From Diphasiastrum complanatum (Eukaryota > Streptophyta > Lycopodiopsida > Lycopodiales > Lycopodiaceae): a DNA stretch of 64,000 nt. Shown here piece after piece: positions 33,671-44,381 of the stretch. The stretch is taken from contig CM055097.1 of assembly GCA_029204225.1 (NCBI GenBank), positions 52,506,592 through 52,570,591 on the forward strand, in the 5' to 3' direction. Below the pieces are notes generated by a model that saw nothing but the letters and a program-made list of their open reading frames with translations, was not told the origin of the DNA and did not search any database. The stretch's first letter is position 1; every line of letters starts with the position of its first letter. The position numbers were made by a program, and so were the translations under genes.

Positions 33671-34018
33671 CATGAAACATAAATTAATACATAACAGAAA
33701 CCGTAAACCAGTAGCATGAAACACACACACAAATACACACAAGCACACGCACGCACACACACACCCACCCACACTGACCCTAAATACACATGAAGAGAAA
33801 AACAGAGAGAACACTATAGAGTGCAAATCAAAACTCCCGAACCACACGATTATATCCTACTCCATAATGTCACCACATGCTTCCTCCCTACGGCGTTTGG
33901 GCTTTTTGTGGAACTCATCTTCCAACAAAAAACATTTGAACCATGCCTTTAACGGAAGAAAACAAGGGCTACAAACCTTCTTAGAATTGGGAGTGTTGGT
34001 TACCTTTAACTCTTTCAT

Positions 34019-34020
<2 letters not shown>

Positions 34021-34098
<78 letters not shown>
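34021..34098. repeat. (CT)n microsatellite, 78 bp
   Basis: Second pure CT array 350 bp from the first. After it come two diverged copies of agattaacttcatctaa...ctatttggattttt (about 34143-34260). Confidence 0.99.
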
Positions 34099-34101
<3 letters not shown>

Positions 34102-34340
34102 CGTGAATGAGAGGCTATTATGGGTGATTGAATATGGAAATCAAGATTAACTACATCTAATCATTCTATTTGGATTTTTTCTTTTAGAAGCAAGTGAGAG
34201 ATTAACTTCATCTAAATATTCTATTTGGATTTTTCCTTTTAGAAGCAAATGAGAGATTAACTTCAAAGTATCGTGGCACTCATCCTATCACTCAATATTT
34301 ATTGGCCAAACTATACTTGAAGTGTCATAAGGGTCAAAGA

Positions 34341-34559
34341 TTAAAGCATTTCCGAAAAACACTTTAAAGAGTTTACCTCTCGTACTCTTGGATTCTCTGT
34401 GTGCACTCCATTGGCCCAAATATGATCGTTGACAATCCTCCTTGTCCGAATCCTAAGGCCTTTGCATTGTGTGCATGTACATGGTATCCTCTCATCATAT
34501 TCTGGTTGAAACTGGTCCAATAATCCAATTGCAAATTGCACAAATTCTTTCAGTGTCAT
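34341..34559 (-). CDS. Transpos_assoc domain exon of the CACTA transposase
   Basis: The exon encodes EFVQFAIGLLDQFQPEYDER then CTCTQCKGLRIRTR and IVNDHIWANGV. The cysteine pairs and following basic and histidine residues fit the transposase-associated zinc-binding domain found at the N-terminus of CACTA transposases. It probably ends at a GT donor near 34380. Its neighbours are the two upstream exons at 34755-35096 and the Tnp2 region downstream. The exon is short and interrupted from Tnp2 by the SET-like fragment and the CT arrays. Confidence 0.6.
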   Translation of the reverse strand: MTLKEFVQFAIGLLDQFQPEYDERIPCTCTQCKGLRIRTRRIVNDHIWANGVHTENPRVREVNSLKCFSEML

Positions 34560-34754
34560 TCAAGTGAAAATTGACAAATTCTAACATGTGACAAAAACTG
34601 ACAAAGTCTTTGTACATTTAGTGCATTTTCAACCTTCATTTGTGATGGAGTGGTGTCTTGGCTTTTCAAAGAGCAATATACTATATACACAGAGCAAATC
34701 GGATCACATCACTATTACAAATAAAAAAATTATGACATAAATCAGTATACATAC

Positions 34755-35096
34755 ATGTGATGGATCAATAGGTGGTCTACGTCGACTGATGGAAGAGCTT
34801 GAAGATGAACCAGTCAATAGTTGTTCATTGTACTTTAGTCTTGCTTGCTCCTTTTTTCTGTGATAGAGCTCAATTTTTTTTTCTTTCTCTAAATCACCTG
34901 GAGGTACGATAATTTCCCTAGAATTCATAATTCCAATCAAACGTCATTGTAAGAATAAATTTGCAAGAATAATTATACACTCATATTCAAATAACAAATA
35001 AAGTGCAATTGATTTCAATATCAATAACAATATATACCTGCTATTGCGATCATGAGATGAATCACTATCTGATGATGATGACATTGTCGATGACAT
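34755..35096 (-). CDS. First two exons of the CACTA minus-strand gene
   Basis: Exon 1 (35096-35038) starts with ATG and encodes a serine/aspartate-rich start, MSSTMSSSSDSDSSHDRNS. It ends at a GT donor. Exon 2 (34917-34755) follows an AG acceptor and encodes EIIVPPGDLEKEKKIELYHR then KKEQARLKYNEQLL and a serine run. The junction restores one arginine codon, and 59 plus 163 bases give exactly 74 codons, which supports the splice model. The charged helical stretch could be a short coiled coil. Whether it joins the Transpos_assoc exon is likely but unproven. Confidence 0.55.
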
Positions 35097-35100
35097 ATAC

Positions 35101-36328
35101 ACACTGTAGCCAACTACTCTATACTACATCATAAGTAATCATTATGAGACCGTATGTACTGAACAAATATAATAAAATTTGTTAAAGACATGCCAACATC
35201 TAATCCATGTATATTCTACTTATGCTTAATGTAAATCTAATATTCTAGTAACATTGCTATCAAGAAAATTGCTTGGGTGGGGCAACACATGACGAGCAAT
35301 CAAAATGAGATTCATATTGACAAATGTTAGACATCAGTAGATAGTGCGTGCAGGCCTATCTCAACTAATTTAAAGACCACATAGCAGTCAATGTTCGAAG
35401 CTCTCAGTTTAAACTCTTGTCTAAGATGAGTGATGATCTCACTCGATCTTTCTTTCAAGATGGAATGATCAAAATCAAACAATCGGTCATATACTCAATT
35501 GATTCATTGCCCACTCAATCACTCATTTGATTAATTAATACTTTGCTTGAGTTAGTTAAAGATAAATCTCTTTGGATTGGCCTAGTGTGCCATGGTATCT
35601 CATGACGAGCAATATGCATTCGCCCTTTCTATCTATGGTTGCTTTGTATGCAAGAAATCATATACTAGATAACACACCATTGATCAACATCTTTATTACA
35701 ATGCTAAATGATATTTCAACTAATTACTATGATTTCATATAAGGTTATATAGGTCACACACCAACAATTAAAAAGATTTATCATATAGGTCACATATCAG
35801 TAAGGTCCTCAATATAACATAAATGCTTTTGATCATGAATCTAAATGACCCCATGCAACCATTTAAGAGGCCACATGACAAAAGCAAAAAAAATATATTT
35901 GGCCATGTAATTATGTCATCAAATTCTATAAAATCTATGACACCTAGATTATTAATAAACTAAATGTTTTATGACATCACCGATTTGACATAATATTATG
36001 TCACAAAATCTTAAAAAACTTGTCAAATTACTTGTTTAACAATAATATGTACTATTTCTTATCTCATGATTTTGTCTTGTATGTCAAATCTCAAGAAAAA
36101 TAAAATTTATAACAATATAAAATTAGTTCTAACAATTAAATACTACCATAATGATCTTTGAATTGATTTTTTTACATTCCATCATATTAAAAAATATATT
36201 TTATGTAAAATCTTACAATAAAATATTCTCATAAAATCAAGAAAAGATTATGAGAATATTGAATAACATTTAAAGCATGCAAGCCCATGTGGGGGACCCT
36301 CTCACGTGCCAAGAGAGGGAAAAAAAAT
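35101..36328. other. AT-rich intergenic DNA between divergent CACTA genes
   Basis: No gene. It separates the minus-strand transposase start (35096) from the plus-strand accessory gene (36708). Near 35730-35830 the phrase catataggtcaca is repeated. Confidence 0.5.
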
Positions 36329-36378
36329 GCGTGGAACATCCACGCGTGGATAACTTCTACGTGGATAATCCACGCGAA
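36329..36378. promoter_or_regulatory. Palindromic subterminal-type motifs upstream of the accessory gene
   Basis: ATCCACGCGTGGATAA and GTGGATAATCCACGCG occur here, the same motifs as in the terminal arrays at 40.2-40.7 and 49.15-49.43 kb. In En/Spm the TNPA protein binds subterminal repeats near the promoter; a similar role is inference. Confidence 0.55.
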
Positions 36379-36707
36379 ACTTCAATGCCAATAAAATAGC
36401 ATTTTCACGAGCATTCTTGCTCTTATTTTGCTTTCAAGTTTTATAGGTTTTCTAATCTGAGATTTAGTGCTCTTGCTTGCTATTGCTCTTCTAAGCTCTA
36501 TAGATCTTGCTTGCTAGCTTTTGGTTACTCTTCATTGCTAGTGATCTTGCTCTTGCTTTTGCTTGCTCTATTGATCTTGTTTGTTCTTGCTTACTATTAA
36601 TCTATTGCTTTCTATTCATTGCTTACTCTTCTAATCTAAAAGTCTTCAATACTCTTTTACTCCCATTCTCCACTACTTTCTAACTTTTAAAGTTTTTCTT
36701 TGATACA

Positions 36708-37591
36708 ATGTCTTCAAGTGGTAGATTAAGTGGAAGGTCAAGTGGGAGACCATCTAGGAGAAGAGCTCGTGAGGAGCCTGAAGAATATAATCAAGAGTGG
36801 TTTGAGAATCTCTCTCCTCAACAAAGAGATAGAATCAAAAATCTTGTGTTATCTTCTTCAGGTGAATCATCTGAGAGAAGAGCTTCCGAAGATGCCCATT
36901 CTCAAGAATCGTGTAGTGTGTATATTAATCTTAATCCACGTGGTGGAGCTATAAAAAATATGCGTGGCAATGTAGTTCATGCCTATTTGCGTGATTTAGT
37001 TGCTTTATATTTTGGTAAAGATTACACGATCGATTGGTCCTCCCAGTCGCTTGAAGACAAAAACAAAATAATAGAGACTTTGTATTCTAAATTCCCTCAA
37101 TCCAATGCTTTTAGTAGGACTTGGGCCCTGAATACAATGTGCCATTGGATTCGAAACGAAAGACAATTGATGAGAAGAGCCGTGAGGAATCCCAAGAATC
37201 CCACGAAGCCTGGATGGTGCTCCAAAAGGGATTGGAGGAAGGTGAAAGGGGAATTGTTGCAACACAATCCCCAAAAGTATGAACAACAACGTAGGGCCGC
37301 TGCCGTGAAGCTCTTAAAACATGGCCAGAGTCACTTGGGATCGGGAGGAAGGGGCAATCTAGAAGCCTAATTTGTAAGTGCAATATTTTTTAATATGATT
37401 CTATTTTTGTAGAGAGTTTGTTAATGTTTTTTTATTGCTAGACTATATATTATTGCTAAACTATGTTCTTTTGTTGAATGTAGCTTAGTGATTTTGGAAG
37501 ACACATGACCGCCACGGAGTACAAGCAAGGTTACGATCATGGATATGACGGCTTTAAGGCTTTTATGGAATCTCATGGATTGTTTCCAATT
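36708..37591 (+). CDS. CACTA accessory protein, Transposase_24-like, exons 1 and 2
   Basis: Exon 1 (36708-37373) encodes a serine/arginine-rich start and a conserved core with VHAYLRDLVALYFGKDYTID and WCSKRDWRKVKGELL, ending in a phrase like the PF03004 signature (HGQSHLGSGGRGNL). Exon 2 (37484-37591) encodes GRHMTATEYKQGYDHGYDGF. Exon 1 is 666 bases and exon 2 is 108, so all junctions are phase 0. A TAA at 37368-37370, two codons before a good GTAAGT donor, is the only stop and looks like a nonsense mutation, or it ends the protein early at 220 residues. The last exon is at 39297-39452. Its likely role is a TnpA-like DNA-binding partner of the transposase; the domain call is moderate. Confidence 0.6.
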
Positions 37592-37619
37592 GTAAACTCT
37601 TAACCTTTATTGTTTTGTG

Positions 37620-38355
37620 TGTTGAATTTCACACGTGTGGACTGTCCACTACATGTACTTGTGATCTCCTAAGGTGTGTAGATGCACCAAGATCAAGACC
37701 AGATTGAGATTCAAGATCTATCTTTGAATCTATGGCAAAAACACACTACTACACGCATTCAATCACTTCCAACTCTCACTCACACGTGTGAGAAGTATTC
37801 AAAAAATAATCTAAGTAAAACAAGCTGCTCTCCTCGGGTAGAAAGAGAAAAAACATCATGAGCTCTCGAGTAGAGAGAGAAAGCTAGAAATCCAATAACT
37901 CACAAAATCCATGAAATCACCAAATCAATTAGCTTCAAAATGAGGAGTACAATGACACTAGTAGATCCACGAGCTACCACTATGCTTAACTATGATTGGA
38001 CCATACTTTGTCACCTCTTGATTCTATTGGACCATTGATCCATGCACCTCTTAATTTTATTGGACTATATTCAAGCACACCTCAATTTCCTATTGGACCT
38101 CACAAGGTTCCACCTCTAAATCCTATTGGACCTCTTGGAATTCATCAAAAAAAAGCTTTACACTTGTCTACACTCTAATTGGCACATGTTTAGCCTCTTA
38201 CTCTATTTTGGCTCAATAGTAGCATTACAAGTGGAAATGCATAATTTGCTATCTATGCCAAATTTATTCCTATCAACATCCTACACCTAGATGCTTGATG
38301 TAAAAAACATAAGACCCCTATATCTAACATAGATAATCTTTTTCAATTCTTCACA
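37620..38355. mobile_element. Solo LTR in the accessory-gene intron
   Basis: 736 bp with TGTTGAATTTC at one end and CTTCACA at the other, flanked by the duplication TTGTG (37615-37619 and 38356-38360). CACACGTGTG occurs at 37630 and 37781. No internal region. Its family is not otherwise present as a full element here. Confidence 0.88.
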
Positions 38356-38434
38356 TTGTGATTGTTTACTTTGTGGTTTACAAGTAAGTTCAATCTCAAT
38401 CTAATTAAATCTTTGATTCTATTTTGTAGAGAGG

Positions 38435-39296
38435 TGTTGAAAATTGTCATTTCTCACTTGACATTGGTTCATGTAAATATTGATCAAACATTAGAATATG
38501 TTGATGATTTGATTTCACACGTGTGGAGCCTGTTCCCACGTGTGAAAGGATGTACTTTTCATGTTTGTATATATCCAAATTGATTTTGTATCATTCTAGT
38601 TAGTGTGAACATGAAATGACTAGTTTTTAGTCAAGTTGACTAGTCACCTACAAATTAGCTTTTCCTTGCATGTGCATGAGTAAATGCTCCCACATGGCAA
38701 GTGGATGTTCACACGTGTGTATAGAGAACTAGAAGATAAGAGTTGACCATTTTTCTTAGATTCTATTTTGTAAGGAATATTCCTATATTCTAGGAGACTA
38801 GCTTTTTAGATTTTAGTCATATTCTAGAAGGTCAACTATTGGATAAGGATCAAGGATGGATCAAATGGATAGATCTGAGTGATGTGACACTCTTCACACG
38901 TGTGAAGGCCTGCTGGACTGTACCAGACTCATGGATGTACTTGATCCATAAAAGGATCATCATTTTGCTAAGAAGATTGATGAGACTTTTGCACTCTACA
39001 CTTTTGTGAGATTTCTAGTCATTTGTCTTTTGATTTTTATGTATGATTGCTATCTAGTATCATTGTACTTGTTGTTTCAGGTGCAGGCCGTACAGTGGAC
39101 AATACTCCATACGTGTGAGGCTGCTCTCACTAAAAAATGATGTGTTGATCCATTGCTCTTGCTTAAATCCAAGTGTAGTGAATTTAGATCAAGATCTAAT
39201 GTGTAGAACTTGATAGATTCATTGATTAAGCAACCAATAACTCTCTATGATTGTAAAGTACAATTATTATTGTCCTAAAAACTGTAAAATTTATCA
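38435..39296 (+). mobile_element. Solo LTR of the element V family at a splice acceptor
   Basis: 862 bp, TGTTGAAAATTGTCA...AAATTTATCA, flanked by AGAGG (38430-38434 and 39297-39301). It matches the LTRs of element V (58743-58924 and 63466-64000) in reverse. It carries CACACGTGTG at 38516, 38710 and 38895. It entered exactly between the AG of the intron and the first base of the last exon of the accessory gene. Confidence 0.95.
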
Positions 39297-39452
39297 AGAG
39301 GCTCTACAACTTCAAGTATTCGTGATGTGGAAGAAAATGTGGAGAATGTGGAAGTGTACGTGAATGAGAGCGAAGGGGAGTTTGAAGATGTGGACACCAA
39401 TGTACACCTACAAGATGAAGGAGGCGAGGAGGAAAGAAGTGATGATGAGTAG
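39297..39452 (+). CDS. Last exon of the CACTA accessory gene
   Basis: 52 codons in phase 0 with exon 2, encoding RGSTTSSIRDVEENVENVEV, an acidic stretch rich in E and D, and ending GGEEERSDDE before TAG at 39450-39452. Without the two solo LTRs the intron would be about 105 bases, with a GTAAAC donor and TTTTGTAG acceptor. The acidic tail suits a regulatory or protein-contact segment. Phase agreement and the clean acceptor are the evidence; no homologue was compared. Confidence 0.6.
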   Translation, partial: RGSTTSSIRDVEENVENVEVYVNESEGEFEDVDTNVHLQDEGGEEERSDDE

Positions 39453-40229
39453 AGGTTTTTAAATTAAAAGTGAAGGCCTTGTAGAAGGCAATGTATGAAG
39501 AGAGAATTTATTCTCTCATCAATGTACCTGTTTTTAAATCAATCAATATAATGTTTTGGCATCACATCATTCTTGCAAAAATTTTGAATGCATATATTTT
39601 TAATCCATGAATGCAAATGTATAGTCCATTGAATGCACATCTATTGATTGCAAATGTATCTATTGATGTATTAAATGCACATCTATGCAATGCAAATGTA
39701 TCCATTGATGAATTCAATGCAATGTATCTATTTTAGCACATGATTTGCATGCTAGAATGCACAATAAAAAGTAATGGAAAGCACAATGAAAAGTAATGGA
39801 AACCACAATATAATGCATCAATAGATAACACATTAAGCTATCAACTAAATATTAAATGAATCAAAATAAATGTGAATTTACCTTTACTATTGTATGTCCA
39901 TTGTTTTGCAATCTTTGCTTTTCCTTTTGCATGCACTTGATCTTTGAATCCTTTGCAATGAAAGCTCATTTTTCATTTTTCATATCTGAACCTACATCAC
40001 AAACAAAAAAGATCATAAAACTTATGATCACAAAACACATACTATTAACATCCATCAATGAACTAAAAATCCTAAACACTATTAATCTTCTTACTCACAT
40101 TCATCTTCATCTCATTCTCACTCTCATCTATACTCTCTTTTTCTCTCTCTCACACAACACAAAAATAGAAAGTCACCTCTAGTTTTGGAGCGAACCACAT
40201 TTTGGTTCGCGCCAAATGTTTTTTTTGGA
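39453..40229. other. 3' flank of the accessory gene with a short tandem repeat
   Basis: No gene. Diverged units of roughly 55 bp containing gcaaatgtatctattgatg lie at 39590-39740, followed by two copies of gaaaagtaatggaaa near 39770. The phrase ttggagcgaacc...ggttcgcgccaaa forms a small inverted repeat near 40188-40218. Confidence 0.55.
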
Positions 40230-40746
40230 CAAATTTTTTTGTGTGGATTATCCACGCGTGGATAATCCACGCAAATTCCAGGAACCTATCCGCGTGGATA
40301 CCACGTGGATATAAAAAATTTTTATCCACGTGATATCCACGGCCTCAACTCTCTGGATTTTGCGTGGTTAAAGCAAATTTTGCGTGGATAATCCACGCGA
40401 AAGCCGAGCCTTTTTTATTTAATTTTTACTATGACATGGATAATCCACACGTGGATTATCCACGCGAAATTAGAATTCCTATTTTCGGCTCCGAGTGTCG
40501 GAGGTTTGCCGGGCTGCCGGTAGTCGGACTTGGCGTGGATAATCCACACGTGGATAATCCACGCATTTTGATTTTCACGACATTCGGACAATATGCTGCC
40601 GGAAATGACATTTGCATGGAACATCCACGCGTGGATAATCCACGCGTATATCCACGCCAATCCACGGCTATATCCACACGAATTTTTTTTTGCCCGCGTG
40701 TCCTCCTTTGTATTGTGCGTGGTTATTTGCTATATGTGTTCTTGTG
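40230..40746 (-). repeat. CACTA terminus with palindromic subterminal repeats
   Basis: At least six clusters of GTGGATAATCCACGCG and TCCACGCGTGGA in both orientations. The boundary reads CACAAGAACAC on the minus strand, similar to the CACTACAAGAAAA terminus of En/Spm. TCA (TGA on the minus strand) follows at 40747-40749 as a possible target duplication. Confidence 0.75.
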
Positions 40747-40965
40747 TCAGCCAGTGCTGAAGTGAACATTGGTGATGATGCAAAAAGTGAGTCACTCTTA
40801 CGAATGGCCTTAGGATAAGATTTACAGGGTGCCTTAGCTTTTAGGACACCTTGGGCATTCTGTAGGATAGTGTCCCCTTTTTTCCTGTCACCATAACCTG
40901 TGTAAAAACATTGTATTCACGATTTTTTCACCTTTTATTCGTCTGTGCAAATTTGCATGTTTTCA
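40747..40965 (-). repeat. Fragment of a family E Copia LTR
   Basis: On the minus strand it matches the first third of the LTR at 57466-58531 (positions about 57555-57770), from caaatttgcacagacga to cagcactggctga. It stops where the CACTA terminus begins. Confidence 0.85.
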
Positions 40966-41397
40966 AAGTTTTGTCGGCAATGGAGAGCGGTCCAGTAGAC
41001 GATGTGGCGCATCATGCACGCCTGTGGGCCGCATGTGGGATCCCATCCCCACCGCCTAGCCACCCGCCATCATTCCTCTTTGACCCCAAAAGGGCTGGTA
41101 CCAGTGGAAAATGGTACATTGTCTACATTGAGCTTATATGTGGGTTCTGTTATAGTCTCCATTTGCTTATGGGACGAATGCACTCTTTTTGGTGCCTTTT
41201 TGAACGCAGCCACTTTGTGCGTAGCTTGCATCCTCCAACACCCCCACTCAAGCGAGCACAGGGCGAAGGAAACCTCCATTTGCTCGTTTAGAACCAGAAC
41301 ACCTGCTCTGATACCAACTCAAAGTTTTGTCGGTAGTGGAGAGCGGTCCAATAGATGATGTGTATGTCATGCATGCCTACGGGCCGCGTGCGGTGAA
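40966..41397 (-). mobile_element. Candidate TRIM/SMART-like small retroelement
   Basis: Two direct repeats of about 75 bp (40966-41040 and 41322-41397, sharing caaagttttgtcgg and ggagagcggtcca) enclose about 280 bp. TGGTATCAGAGC, on the minus strand at about 41308-41319, lies next to the inner end of the upper repeat, where a priming site should be. No coding capacity. Ends and target duplication are not secure. Confidence 0.45.
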
Positions 41398-41612
41398 TCT
41401 CACTATCATTTGTAGGTCGATGAAAAGGGCTTTACATTCGACAATGTTATTGGTGAATCCTTTATCTAGTAGGACTCCTATGCTTGATATCTCAGTCCCA
41501 TTGGGAGTTTGTAGCATTGCTCATGTGGCTCCTTCCCTGGTTGGGTGTTTGCAAGCCCCATCTACTCTCAAGGTATATGTCTCATGCTCGTGTGTGAGCT
41601 CCATGTCTCCTA
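41398..41612 (-). pseudogene. Gypsy RNase H N-terminal fragment
   Basis: The minus-strand frame reads YTLRVDGACKHPTREGATCA then GFTNNIVECKALFIDLQ. It matches the RNase H pattern of Gypsy elements with an archaeal-type domain: the first Asp in VDGA and TNN..E..AL at the second site. The C-terminal half is missing here, and a matching half lies at 51.32 kb on the plus strand. Confidence 0.75.
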
Positions 41613-41624
41613 AAAGGTTTTGAA

Positions 41625-42150
41625 CATGTTTTATAATTTTTTCATTTTCCAATACCTTCCTTTCTAGATGGTATACACAAGGCCACTATGAGCTACATTA
41701 GGTCCCCTAGGTATTCTCAGGCATATGGTCAGATTATGTTTGTGATATCTTCAGCTCATATATGGCGACACTTGAAAGGAAGTTACGAACATGGAAACAT
41801 ATTATACATTATATAAGTAATGCGTCTTTTAACTAAGGTACGCTTTGATTTTTTTGATGTTGACCCGATTGTTTAAATACTTCACCATTCAACTCATCCA
41901 ATTTTAGAGTTTTATTTTCTTATAGTCTCTGTATTACATAAAGACCATTCCAACAGGCTATTTGTAATCTCACAACTTTACATGCCCATGATTAATGACT
42001 CAAGCTTGAAGTGCATGTTAAAATTCTTAAGCACTTATGTCAAAATTGACTTTTCACATGTACTAGAAAGTAAATTCCTGAGTCCTGACCAAAGTAAACA
42101 CACAGTCAGACTTTGCAAGTTTAGGTGAAAAAAGAAGTGGGTTTAGGTAT
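41625..42150. other. Unassigned non-coding DNA
   Basis: No gene, RNA or repeat recognised. Confidence 0.4.
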
Positions 42151-42267
42151 TAGGTAATGGCCATTACCATAAATAATTTGGGACCCGAGCAGCGAGTGGC
42201 GGAGGCCACAAGCTACTCGGGGACCAAATTATTTATGGTAATGGCCCAACCAATTGGCCATTACCTG
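42151..42267. repeat. Fold-back element, MITE-like
   Basis: The 23-base arm ggccattaccataaataatttgg (42159-42181) has an exact inverted copy ending at 42245, and the loop is GC-rich with cccgag/ctcggg. Outer ends taggtaatggcc and ggccattacct extend the inverted repeat. No protein. Confidence 0.75.
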
Positions 42268-42352
42268 ACGTAATTGACCTTCACCCGATTTTTTTTCACT
42301 TAGTGAGACTCTCTCGTGCTCTCCCGTATTGATGGTGTGCGCTCTCTTTCCG

Positions 42353-42464
<112 letters not shown>

Positions 42465-42470
42465 CCAGAA

Positions 42471-43049
42471 TTACACACCTTGATCTGGAAGCAACCGTTT
42501 CTCCTATTCCACGTAATTCTTACCTCTACTAGACGGTCCAAGATCTCTCTTCCTTTTTTCCTTTTTGGATAAAGAAAGAGCTCTTTGCTCAGCAATAGCA
42601 TTAGCTTTTTGCCTTTTTGCGTAATGATATTCAGATATTGACTCTGCAGTAGCCGTGGCAGCAACAACATTCACCGTCGTCAAACTTTCCTCATAAGATT
42701 CCTCACCCTCATTCCTGTCGCTCTATTTCTGCTTGCCATCAGATCAGGACCAATCCGAATTACCAATCTGTTGTTGCCGTGGCACAGGAACATAGAGGAT
42801 TGATGGGCCGCCCGAATACCCATGTCTACTTAGGACCTCAAATTCTAGCTTTGATTTTTTACTTATCCCACCACCTATAGGCTTCATTGTGGCATGCTCT
42901 TTTTGAGAAGCATTTCTTGGAGTGTGGTGCTCATTGTCTTCCTGCTCAAAATTGGATACCGAGTCCTCATGCTCCTCGTCGGAAGAGTCTTGATCGTCGT
43001 CAGAGAGCATCGCAAGGGGATCCATGCTACACCATGGAGCTGCCGCCAT
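42471..43049 (-). pseudogene. FAM204A-like protein, intronless copy with three in-frame stops
   Basis: A single frame of 193 codons runs from ATG (43049) to TAA (42471). It starts MAAAPWCSMDPLAMLSDDDQ, has an acidic stretch, then VLSRHGYSGGPSILYVPVP and, at the end, [20 protein letters not shown] followed by KNYVE*EKRLL. HGYxGGPSxLxVP and [25 protein letters not shown] are, as I recall them, landmarks of a conserved plant protein related to FAM204A, of unknown role. Stops replace codons 102 (TGA where tryptophan is expected), 109 and 182 (TAG where Glu is expected). No intron is visible and no frameshift occurs, which suggests a retrocopy or a recently dead gene. Confidence 0.72.
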
Positions 43050-43084
43050 TGCTCTTCATCACATTGCTATTTGAATGATTTCAC

Positions 43085-44381
43085 TTAAAATGCAATTCCT
43101 CTTACCTTCCTAATCACGTAATTATACTGCTAATAAAGAGCAGGGTATAAGTTTTTTCCAATCATCGTTTCTCCTTTCTTGTCATTTTACTGCGAATCGG
43201 TCATTTTACTACGAATCGAGTCATTTTTTTAATAAGGTCATTGACAATTTCTCTCTCTCGCGTCGACCCAGGCAGCCAAAAACAATCAAAATAATAGCAA
43301 AAATGACTTAAGACCCGTATATTATGCAAAATAATATAGGGGCCAAAACAGACTTAAAATCCGACTAATGGCAATTACGTTTGGGAAAAGCTCATTCACT
43401 TCAGTTTTTCCAAAAAAAGAAAGCACTTGTTTAGAAAGCCTAACATAGACAGTAACAGAGAGCCTAGAGGCGAGAGTGTGCGACGCCCTGCCGGGCACGC
43501 ACCACCTCTGCCTGCTGCTGATGACAGCACACTGTCCCTTCCACTCTCATCGTGGATCACAACTATCTGCTGCTGAGCGAGCATTGAATGCTCTGCACAA
43601 TCAACGTTTTTTGGCTTTCAAATTGTACTAAAAGTGCGCTTTTCCTGGGATTAGCGATATCGTCCTTAGTACTTCAATTCACCTTGCCTTATTAAGTCAC
43701 GAGAATTGGGTCTGTACTCGACACGTCCTCACATTTGTTGTAGAAGCTCATGTACGTTAACTAGTGATGCACGTTTGGCTTACGTTTGGCTTGCACAAGT
43801 GTCAGGCATGATTAATTCATCAACTCCGTGTTTTTAGTCTTTCTATGTTTGTCAGTTGAATAATGAGCTGTGATCCTCACTTAAGCTTCAAGATTTAAAG
43901 CACAAGCTGTACTATTATCCTTTGATGTCGCTTCAAGGTTGCACTTCGCAGCTTTTGTTGGCAATATTTTGACTTCGTTTCGTTGGATCAAAATTTCATC
44001 AAATATTCCTCAGATCAAATTTATTATTTCTGACCGTGATTTCTAAGCAGTTAGCGTTAGTTAGAGGTTCTAGCATTAAACGGCAAGTTCAGAGTTGCTT
44101 CTGTTTTGTGGCAACCTTTAAACTTTTCCACCAAGCATATCTGTCTACACGATAATTCTTAAACTTGACTATCAACGCACGTTTTGCTGATTCCTTCTAT
44201 TAGAAAAACTTTGTTCCATGGGAGACATTCTTTTCTGATTAAGCGAGACAGAGGATTAGTCCAAGTATCACCTTGACCACAAGGCTGCAAAGATGTTTAA
44301 GCAGAACAAGACAATGATTCATGTACAAAACTTGCGTCAATGAATTTGTAGTCACGATGTGTTGCTAGCGGAGTTTAGTCA
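43085..44381. other. Upstream region of the DUF1685 gene
   Basis: No coding frame of note. It should hold the promoter and 5' leader of the gene that begins at 44382, but no clear TATA box could be assigned. Confidence 0.4.

Noticed and set aside
36708-37370. Accessory gene as an independent host SR-type protein
   Set aside because: The serine/arginine-rich start is short, and the core, neighbouring transposase and subterminal motifs fit a CACTA gene better.
40415-40677. Open frames in the 40.4-40.7 kb region with repeated DNPHVD-type peptides
   Set aside because: They arise from palindromic CACTA subterminal repeats read in either direction.
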